Source: Hexactinellida sp. DTS-2022
Lineage: Eukaryota; Porifera; Hexactinellida
NCBI GenBank assembly: GCA_028753945.1
Contig: JAPNXP010000002.1
Location: forward strand, 2,108,001-2,172,000
Length of the DNA stretch: 64,000 nt
Direction of reading: 5' to 3'
A program made the position numbers and the translations under genes. The stretch's first letter is position 1. The number at the start of each line of letters is the position of its first letter. The notes beneath the pieces were generated by a model. It was given only the letters and a program-made list of their open reading frames with translations. It searched no databases and was not told where the DNA came from. Positions 34,128 to 45,211 of the stretch are shown one piece after another.

Positions 34128-34681
34128 CCAAAAGTATTTGAACAGCAATAATTTGTATCCAGACATTTGAGGTTATACCAGCATAATAACATTAGTAGAT
34201 TCTACAAAATGGTTATTTACATGAAACAATATGTAAAGTATAATAAAACAGCAAAATTTTCGAATTTACATTTTTATGGAGGCGTTAAACACATTAAATA
34301 TATGATTAACTAATTAAATAATTTATTTGTGATCATTAAGATGCATTGATATTATATTAATTCTGATAGCTGATTTGAATTCCACATAGTTAAATTAGTG
34401 TAAGTACATAATTTCAAATCAATCCGAATATTATCTACTGTGATACAGCCACATTTCCATTTGTGCCACTTATGCCACAAGTGGCACGTGGCAGAAACAC
34501 TTATGCCACTTCGTGAATATTTTCTAAATTTAATTGAAATCACAATATTTTCAAATGTATATCTATAATAAGATATTTATAGTCATTTCATAGTAGTTTA
34601 GATAGCCGTTATTAAGTTACCGGATGAGTATTGTGTGTGCATTAGAATCCCTATTGTTCAAATACTTTTGGCTGGCTAGTG
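34128..34681. mobile_element. Tc1-like MITE, complete copy C
   Basis: CACTAACCGGCCAAAAGTA and its complement TACTTTTGGCTGGCTAGTG are the ends, flanked by TA. GCCAAAAGTATTTGAAC ends are common in Tc1-like elements. The CACTTATGCCACAAGTGGCA palindromic stretch at about 34467-34486 is the site hit by hATs in copies A and B. Non-coding. Confidence 0.9.
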
Positions 34682-34856
34682 TATAGTATAAGGTGCACCT
34701 GTATAACAATTGATCATACTTTCGTGCCTAACTCGGAAAAGGTGTGCAATTGTTCTGATGAATCAATTTACAGAATCTTAGTACAATGCAAGTGCAGTCA
34801 GTTCTAATTGATTTATAGAACATCGAAATTGCATTTTTCATCACTTGATTTAAATT

Positions 34857-34975
34857 CGTCGATCAAAGTTTTACATCAATTCGATCAAAGTTCTACACAT
34901 TCGATCAAAGTTCTACACATTCGATCAAAGTTCTACATTAATTCGATCAAAGTTCTACACATTCGATCAGAATTT
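34857..34975 (-). repeat. Inverted minisatellite of GATCAAAGTTCTACA units
   Basis: Six units of TTCGATCAAAGTTCTACA type are the reverse complement of the array at 33380-33740. The short frame across it is a by-product. Confidence 0.85.
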
Positions 34976-35640
34976 TCAGATTCAATTATTTTAACCATAA
35001 CGGCAGAAAATATTATTATAACATTAAATGGTACACGTTTGTAACATGCCTCTTGTCCCTATTAAGCGGGGTATACTGCATAATAAATCGATATTTTAAA
35101 ATATTTTTCCGCCAATATATTTGTTTATCCTGAATATATTAAAATGATAGGGGTAGAGTATAGACTAACTTCCAAATGTTACATGTATGGCCAGGTAAAA
35201 TAAATTAATTGTCTATCATTCATATATTTCAGAAAATACAGACGGTATTTTTTCACTAGATATGCAAATAATATTATCATATTCAAAAAAATAATTATTA
35301 ATATTTATTCTATTTATAAATCAAATGACAATGATTTAATCATTAAAGTAATGCTCCAAAATGCAAGGCTTATTAAAAAATAATTCATTAGATCATAGCC
35401 TACTCTATATATGGCCTGACAGTAACCTAGAAAAATTGACCAAGGATGAAGGAGAAGATGGTAATATTTATCCAACCACAATATTTAATTTCCAAAATAA
35501 TAATAATAAATAATCAACCACATTAATTAGAAATATATTCTTGTAATATATACAAACATTGATCAGATTTTATTCCAAACTCTTAAATTGACGTGCAATC
35601 TCATTCTTTTAATTTCGCTTTGGTATTTTATTTATATTAG
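34976..35640. other. Region upstream of the THAP exon
   Basis: AT-rich. It ends in TTTGGTATTTTATTTATATTAG (35619-35640), a good polypyrimidine-AG splice acceptor for the THAP exon. No earlier exon recognised. Confidence 0.4.
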
Positions 35641-37860
35641 CTTCTTTTCATGCCTTAACTCGTGTTCTGTCCCCGGATGCAAGAGCAACCCAGATGACCA
35701 TGTTCCTGTGTTCAAGATGCCTCAAAATCCACCAACCCTGAATCATGCCTGGACATGCGCTCTTCGTCGCGAGGATATCGGTGACCTGAAAGTGGTCTAT
35801 GTATGTATCAACCATTTTCAGAAAGAACACATAAACTACACTTTCAAAATCTCAAAAGGAGATGGTACTTTTACTGAAGTACCGCGGTCGATTCCAAACC
35901 TAAATGAAGTCGCTGTACAAAGTTTACTGCCTGGCTACGCAGCGTATTACTCATCCAAACCTAACAAACGGAATCGCTTGTCATACGATGCAAAAGAGGA
36001 AGCCTTGATGAACCAAACACTACAACCGAGCTTGAGATCCGAGAGTCAAGAGAAAGAGAAGTTTGTGGTCAACTCTCTAACAGGACTTGAAAGATAAGTT
36101 AACCTTGATTTATTACCTAATAGTTGGTTGGTGTGGTTTCCTTAATGAGAGCAACATAACGTTTGTTCTCGCTAAAAGGGCTGAAAAAAATATCTCCGTA
36201 GATTTGTACCTTGAAATCAATGCTTATTTATCCTCAGCCTATTTTAATGGTGCTGAGTATATCCGTTCCCATTGCTGCAATTAGTGACTTCCGAGAAATT
36301 GAATCTGTTTTACAGGAACTTGCTTTAAAATACAACTCTAGTTCGTATTGTGATTACCCCCTTAAGTTCGGTTGTGTTTCAATTTGTGCGTCAATTATAT
36401 AATTCAGAAAGAACAAGTTTAGCCAAGTTAGCTGCTCATTTGACTATGGAGTCATGTTTTCCGTCTAGCCAGTGTTCGGAAAAAACGCCTTTTTCTAGAA
36501 AATACCGGGGAGGTGGAAAAAACCGTGTTTTTACCGGAAACCGCACTTTTCTTGACTTTTCCGCCTTTTTCTATTGACTGGCATGCGCATATTTCGGTGA
36601 CAGTGCGGATACAATTTATTGTCTACAGTAAATAAATGCCTATTCCACAATTTGACATCTTTTCACAAAGTTAGATTACTTTTAAATGATTTATTTTGTA
36701 TAGAAAAATTCCTACATACCACACTTAACAGAGTTCACCTAGCACCTTTGGTACTACGTATTAGAAAGATAACATTTACGTATATCAGTGTGATCAGTGG
36801 TTAATCCATTAACCTTAGTTCAACATTAGGGACCCACTCTCAAAAGTCCTAATTTAACAATCAGGTTGTCTAAAGTGTAGAATCTCTTTAGAAAATCTGT
36901 CTTCTTGCATATAGAAGCTACTATAAATGGGCATGCAGTGTTGCCATTTATGGTCATAAATGGTTTTTTCCAAATTTACTTCCCTTTTCGGGGTGGGAAA
37001 AACCGGGGTTTTCCCGGGTTTTTTACGGGGTGGTCTTTTCTGGCAAACACTGCGTCTAGCATAGAGCGTCAAAATGTCAAACTGGTTTTGAAAGTCGTCA
37101 ACGAATAACAATATCTGCGCTAACTATCCAGAACGAATTGCGTTATCCAGAATATAGAAAGAATACTCCGGAGTTTGTTGATACCTTTCTTACTGTATGG
37201 AAATTATTCAACGTTAACACACCATTTATAGGAATAAGTTTGAATGATAATTTCTCTAGACCTTTGACTTTTAATGACGAGCGATTTCTATTTTTGACTC
37301 GTGTAGTTTTTTGGTTAGATGCTTGGCAAACTTTACCAGAAAAATTTGGCAAACTGAGTAAACAAACATATGATACACCAGTTTTAGACATGCTTGTATT
37401 GCCTTATTACAATTACCAACCATTTGACTCAATCTTGTGTCTTTACATATGTGTTGTCCTCCTTTCTACAGACGGATCCCTTGGAACACCATTTCGGTCT
37501 ATACCTTTTAATATCGGGTTCTAATTATTACATCTCCTATCTTCAAATCCTTGAACCGGCATCGACTTGAACTTTCTAACATAACCAAACATATTTACTG
37601 ACCTACAAGACACTTCCTTCAATCTATTCAGTCATTTGTTAAGTCATTTTCTTCTCCGTATAGTATTCCACTACTGATGGAGAGTTCAATTTGGAGCCAT
37701 TTCTTGATGAGATTAATGATCTATCAACAATTGATTGTGGTTCACAGTTGCTTCAATCGTTAGCCTTTATTGCATGGTATACTGTCCATCAGTACATGAA
37801 ACAAACAAAACCGTGTCATATCTGTCTACATTTGCTAACAGTTGATAAATAATTTCTCCT
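35641..37860 (+). pseudogene. THAP/P-element-like transposase, copy 1
   Basis: A THAP zinc finger (C2CH: CSVPGC...W...VCINHF) is encoded at about 35660-35850. It is probably preceded by an acceptor at 35640 rather than by the upstream ATG at 35588, whose leader is AT-rich and hydrophobic. Later segments match the sibling copies: SIERQNVKLVLKVV (37063), TFLTVWKLFNVN and WLDAWQTLPEKFGKL (37180-37365), the TDPLEHHFGLY-type motif near 37470, and a C-terminal HQYMKQTKPCHICLHL (about 37780-37840). That order is the P-superfamily layout: THAP DNA binding, then an RNase H-like catalytic core, then a Cys-containing tail. At least three frame changes or stops occur and a hAT splits it at 36470, so it is inactive. 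It lies tail to tail with copy 2. Confidence 0.75.
36470..37052. mobile_element. hAT MITE inside P-like copy 1
   Basis: CAGTGTTCGGAAAAAACGCC and its partner ending TTTTCTGGCAAACACTG are the ends, with the perfect 8-bp duplication CGTCTAGC (36462-36469, 37053-37060). ACCGGGG/CCCGGG-type motifs lie inside both ends. Non-coding, and younger than its host element. Confidence 0.95.
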
Positions 37861-38299
37861 TGATTTAGACCTGGACTCTCAGTATAAACTTCTGCAGCTA
37901 CGGACAATGGCAAACTTAAGTAAGTACTTCAAAACAACATTTTCTAAAATGGTAATTTGTTCAATTTTTCCATTAATTTTAGCTACCCTCATCATCCTGA
38001 CAACATATTATTGTCAATTAAAACGATTGGAAAATATAAGGAGTTTAATATATAATATATAATACAGTATACTCAAACAAACACATTGACTCTATTAGAT
38101 AATAAAAGTTGGAAACAGTGAGAAAAAGTTTTCTTAGAATGTCCCACCGCGATACATTGCATAATTTGCATTCACATACGAATCTCCAAAGTGTGCTATG
38201 TTCTAGTTCCATAGTGGCCCATGCCAGTTGAACAAGTTTTGTATGGGAAGAACCAGAGTAAAAGATGTCAAATTGTTTCCTATGACTGTCAATTTTGCT
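37861..38299. other. Spacer between two tail-to-tail P-like copies
   Basis: AT-rich, no further motif. The outer inverted repeats of either P-like element were not identified here. Confidence 0.35.
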
Positions 38300-39437
38300 A
38301 AATATATCAAAAATGACCTTAATGCATTCAAGAACATGGCTCGATGGTTATTTGAGAGAACCCCTATCTAGCAATTCTATCAGTATAGACTGACTGCCTA
38401 TGTCATCATTGACTTGTAAGGATTTTTCAGTACACAGAAATTCCCTGCACAATATACAATTACTAGATTTTTGAGATAAGAAAATACAGCTTAGCCAGCG
38501 ACAAACGCGAGGCACTCAACTTGAGATGCTGCCATTTCCGGAAGGCTGATTTCATTTAAGGTTGACAAATAGGAATCTACATCAAAACTAGCAGCATGTT
38601 CATCGTCATTTAGTGAAAAAATGTACTTAAATACTCTAAGAGACTAATAGGTCTCTCAATAGTATCAGATTCTCTTCTGATCTGAAACAATTTTAGAATA
38701 TTAGAAAGCTGAAGCCGGCGCTCAGACTCCAGGATTTGACAATATGAAATGTGATACTGTGAACCTGACATTTGCCGGTACAAACCAAAATTGTGTTCTA
38801 AAGCATCGTTTTCTATCCTTGATGTCAGAAGGTATTTGAAACAATATTTTGTACAAATCAATTCGAGTAGTAAAGGTAATGCCTTGCAGGTATGTATAAA
38901 ACTTTTTAAATTTGACGAGATAATTTTCCTTTCGCTGTAGGATGAGCTCTCCAGCACTCTAACCAAGACACAAAGTTTTTGAGAAACAATAATCGCGAGT
39001 CGTTCAAACATAAGGGTGCAGACAATTCGTCATTAAAACGAATATTCTTCCATACCCAGTTCACATTAAACATTTTCCAAACATCATTGATTAATTTCAA
39101 AAATTCAACAGTTTGGGTTTTGTCTACAATGTTATTTTCCAAGTTATATGATTAACAGTCACGATGGTGTTGATTCGTTAAAAAACCTAAGTGCTAAATT
39201 GACATTTTGTCTTTCCAGGCTAGATGGCCAACAGGCTTTTGATGTTAATCTGGGAGCACACTTGAATAAATTGCACTTATCCGAATTGAATAAAGCTCTT
39301 ATGTCCTGAAAGGCTGAATAGCAGATGGTAGGGTACATGTAATTAGAAATGAACTGGTATCGATACCTAGTTCTGATGTATTGATGGAAACTGTGAGGCT
39401 ATTAAGAGGCATATTTTCGGTATATGTGAGTCATGAG

Positions 39438-40338
39438 CAGTGGCGGCGCCAGGACTTTTAATCAGGGGGGGCTATGGGGGGCAGGGAGATTTCAGGGGGG
39501 GGGGGGCACAATTAATAAATATTTTTAATGCTCCATTACAATTTACAAGACTACATTATTATAGGAGATTAACGCGCGATGTAATTAATGCGAAGGAAAT
39601 TAACGCTCCATGAAATTGACGCGAATTGGAGCTGAACATTTTCAAATACATGAAATTAACGCGAATATATTTTATAAAAAAAATCAGGATTATTAATCTC
39701 CTGATTGAATACTATAGTTGTGCCCAAATAGGCTTCCAACCTACTTGATAGACATGATATATCCTTTCAAACTAGTTGCACATCTGAAAATATGTAGCTC
39801 GCAAGTTTGTCCATCCATTGTATAATTTTGCTAAATAGCAGAAAATTAAGTTGATGGAAATTAACGCTCCATGAAATTAACGCGAAGGAAATTAACGAGA
39901 AGGAAATTCGCGTTAATTTCATGGCGCGTTAATTTCCTATAATAAGGTATAGTATAAAGTTTAAGAAATCCATCAAATTTATAGTAATATAGGAGCTACA
40001 GCGGAGAAGGTAATTGTCGATTGGTACAGCGGTGAAGGAATTTAGTATAATTAGAATGAATAACAATTATTTGCCATTTTTTAATGAATTAAACAACTTA
40101 GATGGTGAATTAGTGATTACGAAATGAAAACAAATGAATTCCAATTACTATGTATATGCTTTCATTTCTCAAATATTCATTCTAATTCAAAGGTACAAGG
40201 ACAACATAAAGTAATTTCTATAATACAACCTCGTACAGAGGTTGTAATATCCTTATGAAGATGATATCCTATTGCAGCTCCGGGGGGCTCAGAGGGGGGC
40301 TCGACCCCCCCCCTTGCCCCCCCGTAGCGCCGCCACTG
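39438..40338 (+). mobile_element. hAT element, CAGTGGCGGCGC family, copy 2, inside P-like copy 2
   Basis: The ends are CAGTGGCGGCGCCAGG and GTAGCGCCGCCACTG, with the 8-bp duplication GTCATGAR (39430-39437, 40339-40346; one mismatch). Sibling of 14405-15146, but enlarged by the nested repeat at 39559-39942. Poly-G and poly-C tracts lie just inside the ends. Confidence 0.9.
39559..39942. mobile_element. Foldback of GAAATTAACGC units nested in the hAT
   Basis: TTATAGGAGATTAACGCGC and GCGCGTTAATTTCCTATAA are inverted ends. The segment is absent from the sibling hAT. GAAATTAACGC(G/T) recurs at least seven times, mostly near the ends. The duplication is TA-rich and not certain. Non-coding. Confidence 0.75.
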
Positions 40339-41008
40339 GTCATGAAGTCTACATTCAGTAAATTTTTGGAAGTTTAAATAAACTGGGATTTAGTGGGTAG
40401 TTATCAGTGCATATTGAGTCAACATATATATTACATCGTTCTATATCAGAGATAGTTTTTGTAACAATGGGAAAAATAGCCGTAGCAGAGCTAGAACCGA
40501 GAGGGACTAGACGTACAATTGTGGAAAATTTTGTCATAGAATAGATACCATCATAGAAAACACAGTTGTAGGTGGATCTTCCGGATGGTCAATAGAGCCT
40601 ATATTTTGCCACCTTTATAGCTGGCATCACTACGTATGTGTACTTCGTCCATTTGAAGTATGACGTGTCGCTCGCTGTCACTAAATGGGAATGAAAACTC
40701 TTTAAGAACATTTAAATAATCGCTATCTAAACCGATATAATTTTTCATTTTGAGGCTACTACGCTCATGTGGTAGAGTTAAACAATTCGAAGATTGAATA
40801 AGACGGTAACAAGCTGGTGAAATACCATGAACCTTAAGGGAAAAAACATTAGTTTAAATACTATTTCGGCGCCCAAATTTTGAAACTTTCAAAGATTTCA
40901 ATTGTCAAGTATCAAATGAAACCCTATTTTTGATGAATTAATGAGGTTATCATTTATAGCTTCGTCGGCAGCGAAATCTAAATCATCATGGTCTAGTAAT
41001 TTAATAAT

Positions 41009-41161
41009 GTTATGAACTAAGTGAAGTGTAATAAAGTAAGTTGCAATGAAATAATAATTAAGTTCGATGACTATACTTAACGAGTACCCTAACCAGTAGC
41101 GACTAAGTAATAAGTATGTTCGCTAGGGTTGGCTAATAAATAGCCGCTACTTATCATAACA
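41009..41161 (-). repeat. Gypsy-2 3' LTR
   Basis: A 153-bp LTR with inverted ends TGTTATGA/TCATAACA, adjoining a purine tract on its inner side. Confidence 0.85.
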
Positions 41162-42546
41162 TCACTTCCTCCTCGGAATTAGTTTGTCCATCCTCCCTGA
41201 ATCTCCAAGGTTTGCGCTTGTTCCTCTGGGACCGTCTCACAGCCATTGACGGTACTGGCAGTGGTAATGCATCTGAATTAGTGCCATTTTCATCGCCTTC
41301 ATGATGAATGAACCAGTCATCTGGCTTTATGCTTTCTTCAGCTGTCGTTGGTTTGGTAGGCTGTTCCGGGGAGGGCGTATAGTTACCGGGTCCAGCTTCA
41401 TAGCTCTTGTCACTTTGTTCGGGCTGTTTGAAGACTTTACAACGATTTAAGTGTACTTATTTCCGCTTCTCGTCAACCTGTAGCTCCACGTTAACTCTTC
41501 TACGGTGGATTACTGGATAAGGGCCTACATAGCAAGGATCGAGACCGCTTGTCCTCGGCTGATTTTTTAGCAACACTAGGTCACCGGTTCCACGTTGGTG
41601 GTTATTTTCCCCATGTCATACCCTTTTTTCATTCTTTCCTGAGCCTCGTTGCGGTTTGTTCTGGCGTTTCTTATTGTCTCAGTCTGACGGTTTCCCATCT
41701 CTTCGCACCAGTCCTCGTCAGACATGTGTGACGGTTTGCTCTGTAGCAGAAGGCCAGAAGTAGCAAGTTGCCGTGGATCGGTTCCATGCATGATTCTGAA
41801 AGGGGAGTATCCAGTGCTTGTATATTGAATTTATCTCATATGAAACTTCTTGAATAATGGATGGCCATGCATCCCTATCTAGTTCTCTATCCTCAAGCAT
41901 ACATCGCATTACTTGATTGACCGTCTGTATTCCCCTTCGGCTTGCCCATCTCCCTCTGGATGGTAGGGCGTACTGTGTCTCTTCTCTATTCCGTAGTCGT
42001 GCAGTAGCGCCCTGACTTCCGCACCATCCACATTGGGTCCTTGATCACTAAGCATAATGTGGGGTGGCCCGTGGTTGAAAATCCATCCGTTTAGAAGACC
42101 TCGGCAGATGCTACCTGCCAGTTGATTTTTCAAAGGAATTAACTCAATATATTTAGAGAATAAACCCGTGGCTATCATAGAATATCTGTGCTGCGAGCTA
42201 GACCACGGAAGCGTAGCGATGTCCAAAGCGACCATGTGGTTTGGTTCGCATGATCTTCTATCGGAATTAGCTCTTCTTTAGAACACTTACGTTAGTTACG
42301 GTGGCAGACTAAACATTCTTCACAATAATCATGTATATCCTCAGGCATCCTTTCCAGTAAAACTGACGTTTGACCAGCTCACAGGTTTTGGTCACTCCAG
42401 GGTGGGCCGCGTTGTGAACCATAGTGAAAATTTTCTCTTCTTACCGATTTGGGCACCACGAGTTTACTGCCTCTGTAGAGGAGTCCTTGTCTCAAGTGCA
42501 TGCCCCTCCATAGGCGTAGATCGCACGGGCACCCGCCACAGAATGA

Positions 42547-42601
42547 AATCTTGAACCCAGCGGGTGCGCGGGTGCACACGGCACCCGCTGGGTTCAAGAT
42601 T
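42547..42601. repeat. 55-bp hairpin at the hAT terminus
   Basis: AATCTTGAACCCAGCGGGTG plus one base pairs perfectly with 42581-42601 across a 13-base loop. The loop and stem repeat CGGGTGC. The CACCCGC motif also forms the flanking target duplication. Confidence 0.95.
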
Positions 42602-42654
42602 ATTCATACACTACTAGAGAAGTTCTTAACAGATAGTATCATGAAATCAAACAT

Positions 42655-44961
42655 CTAATCAAATGAATCATAATCTAGTCTGCGCTGCCGCTTTGCTGGT
42701 AGTTCCAAGGGAGCTACCACAGGCTCTGTCGCACCGCCTCTGGCTCTTACCCGAGCTGCTGCTTCCTGTGCTTCGACGAGTCTTCTCAACGTCGTAGCCT
42801 CTGTTTCAGCTTTATCAACCTGCTTCTTTGCTATGGCCCTCTCGCGTACCTCGGGTGAAACGCCTCCGAATACAGTCAGTCTCTCCTGGGTCCCTGCAAT
42901 CCATTCTTCTGCAATGGACTGGATATCTATACCATCAAGGACACTCTTGTGAACATGGCACAGTGCCAGGGAGGAGAGGCGCTGTTGGCCCATGGTGCTT
43001 CGTAAGTAGGTCTTTAGTCTTCGGAGCGCACTGAAACTCCGCTCTGCCTCACAACTTGAAGCTGGTACAATGAGAACCAACTGCACAAGCTTCGAGAGAG
43101 CGGGGAACAGCTCGCGGCCAGCCGTCCAACCAGAGAGTATCCAATGCACCTCCTCTACAGTTTGGGCACTCTCGCCATGAGCTTGTTCAGGATGCCGTGC
43201 AATATACTCGTTAAAGTTAACCACATTGGCAGACAGCACAGAATGACTGATAATATCAGTACCCCAATACTCGCACACCACGTCAAGCTGGTCAGTGAAA
43301 CCTTCAGAACGAGTGATCACACATTCAGCTGCTGATACCTTGGAAAGAGCTTCACGATCGTAGCGGGCTCCAATAGAATCACAAGCCTTGCTGTAGAGTG
43401 TTGCTCTCTGATTCATATGCCATTCTTTGATGATTTCGGCAGCTCTCTCAGTGCGTGTCATCACTCCAGACACCGTTTACTGGCGGCAAGTCGAGCAGCT
43501 CTACTGGACTTGAGCTCTGGTTCACATATACGAAGTTCTCTAGATGAATCCAGAACCTCTTCATAAAATGCAGAAGCACGATCGACATCGGGCTCCGAAT
43601 CAATGTGGAGCTGGTTGTGCACTGGATGTGCAACCGCAAAGAGCTCTTGAAGACAGCGTAGTCCGAAGTAGTTTTGGAAACTCTCTGCTTTCAAAAGCAA
43701 AGACATCGCCTTCCCTCTCATGCGCGCATCAGGATCTTGTTTAGGGCCGCTGGCCATCTCGTCCAGGAAGGTGAGAACTCTCAGATAGTTGGTGACCAGG
43801 CTGTCAATGCTTGAGCTTCTCATTACCAATCTCGTGGGACAGAGGGTCTTTAGTCGGACTTGCTTCTTAAGGCCTATGACTTCCCCAGAGAGGTCCACCA
43901 GGATATCGGACTCTATGGGCGTGCTAATGAGACGATCCGTGCGTTTCGCTGACTACCTGCAAAAATTTCCAATGGCGCTACAGAACTCAATAGAATTAGC
44001 GAACATTGGAAGCACTTCTGCAGTATCCTTGAGGACAAGGTTCAACATATGCCCACAATGTTTTAGGTTGGATAGCCCTCACACGAGTCTGTAGCCCAGA
44101 CAGATGACCTCTCATGTTTGAAGCGCCGTCATATGTCTGGCCACCGCACATCTCAAGTGAGATTCTGCTATTGCTTATACGTTGAAGCGTAGAAACAAGG
44201 AGGTCGAGAAGATGCTCAGCTTCAGTTGTGGTTGTATCGTAGAGACCAACAAACAGTTCGCTCACCGTTAGATCCGCGGAAATTGTGCGTAGAACCAGGG
44301 AAACCTGCTCAACCCGTGATACATCGGTGGTTTCATCCATAATTATGGAAAAATAACCGTTTCTCACAATGGTGTCCACAACTTGTCCAAGCACCGAAGA
44401 ACCGATCGCACTGATCATGTTATTCTGGATCTCAGGGGACAACCACTTGGTCTTGGAATCCTTAGCCAAATATCTGGCAAGCACCGGAGAATCACCAGAC
44501 CTCAGTTGGAGCAGCTGACGAAAGTTTCCCTCCTCCTCGTCATGACCACGGAACGCTAGGCACTGCCGAGCCAGAAACACCACTGTCTGCAGTATCATGA
44601 CTAGAGCGACACAGTTCTCGCGCTGCGCAACACTATGGGCCGCGGTGACTTGGTGAAGAATTGTGTTCTCTTCCTCCAAGCGAGGCACATATGCCCTGGC
44701 CTGCAGATGGCTTGCGCTCTGGGAGTGCATGGCTATGCGCTCTGACGCCTTGTTCCAGCTGCTAAATCCGGTGTCCGTCCAAGACGATGCCCAGGACAGT
44801 GAGGACACAACATTGTTAGCACTTCTCTGCAACTGAAGGCCTGCGGCCTTAGCACGTTTATAGTCTCTGCAAGTCAGTGAGTCGCTCGTAGCATCATAGT
44901 CCAGAAAGTCCCACTTCTGGGACCAAGCCGGATTATACTTGCGACCAACACTCTGCACCAT
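42655..44961 (-). pseudogene. hAT transposase (TTF-type zinc finger/ZMYM1-like)
   Basis: The probable start is at 44961 (MVQSVGRKYNPAWSQKW). An N-terminal TTF-type zinc-finger-like region (WDFLDYDATSDSLTCRDY) is followed by the DUF4371-like RNase H core (VVDTIVRNGYFSIIMDETTD, about 44370-44310). Then come the GQTYDGASNMRG motif (about 44140) and a MLNLVLKDTAE segment (about 44050). Near the C-terminus is the hAT dimerisation motif VPASSCEAERSFSALRRLK (about 43060-43005), with a charged tail. Frame changes near 44055 and 43470 and one stop near 43955 interrupt an otherwise well-preserved gene. It inserts DNA by cut and paste with 8-bp duplications. It may have helped move related MITEs, but the ends of most hAT MITEs here differ. 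Confidence 0.85.
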
Positions 44962-45112
44962 AGTCAAATACAATAACACTAACAATGAGATAAAAAGAGA
45001 CAGGCTATCAGAAAGATGGAAGTAAATAGGAGATATAAAAAGGAGCGTAGAAGATGAAATTGCATTCCAAAATTGGGTGAACATACTCTCAAACAATTAT
45101 GTGTTTTTTTGG

Positions 45113-45211
45113 AAAATGTTTTATACTAGGTAAATGAGATTTTAAGAAATGTTTTATACTAGGTAAAATGAGATTTTAAGAAATGTTTTATACTAGGTAA
45201 AATGAGGTTAT
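45113..45211. repeat. Three tandem 34-bp units
   Basis: AAATGTTTTATACTAGGTAA followed by an AATGAGATTTTAAG-type stretch is repeated three times, the last copy partial, just inside the hAT end. Such subterminal repeats are candidate transposase-binding sites. Confidence 0.85.

Larger units (their letters stand above)
38300..40880 (-). pseudogene. P-element-like transposase, copy 2
   Basis: On the minus strand a segment reading MDEVHIRSDASYKGGKI (about 40670-40620) matches the catalytic DE-xxI region of P transposases. After the inserted hAT come SSLERQNVNLALRFF (about 39250-39205), NDVWKMFNVNW (about 39090), WLECW, and the C-terminal LTSRIENDALEHNFGLY...SGSQYHISYCQILE block (about 38830-38730). 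THAP was not seen, since Gypsy-2 begins at 41009. Several frame changes are present and a hAT (39438-40338) splits it. It aligns closely with the copy at 62660-64000. Confidence 0.75.

Noticed and set aside
35588-35640. Start codon and hydrophobic leader before the THAP finger, suggesting a secreted protein
   Set aside because: THAP proteins are nuclear, and a good splice acceptor ends at 35640. The leader is read-through of intron sequence.
41549-41731. Plus-strand frames over Gypsy-2 and its hAT
   Set aside because: The minus-strand frames carry the integrase and transposase motifs. The plus-strand ones are shadows.
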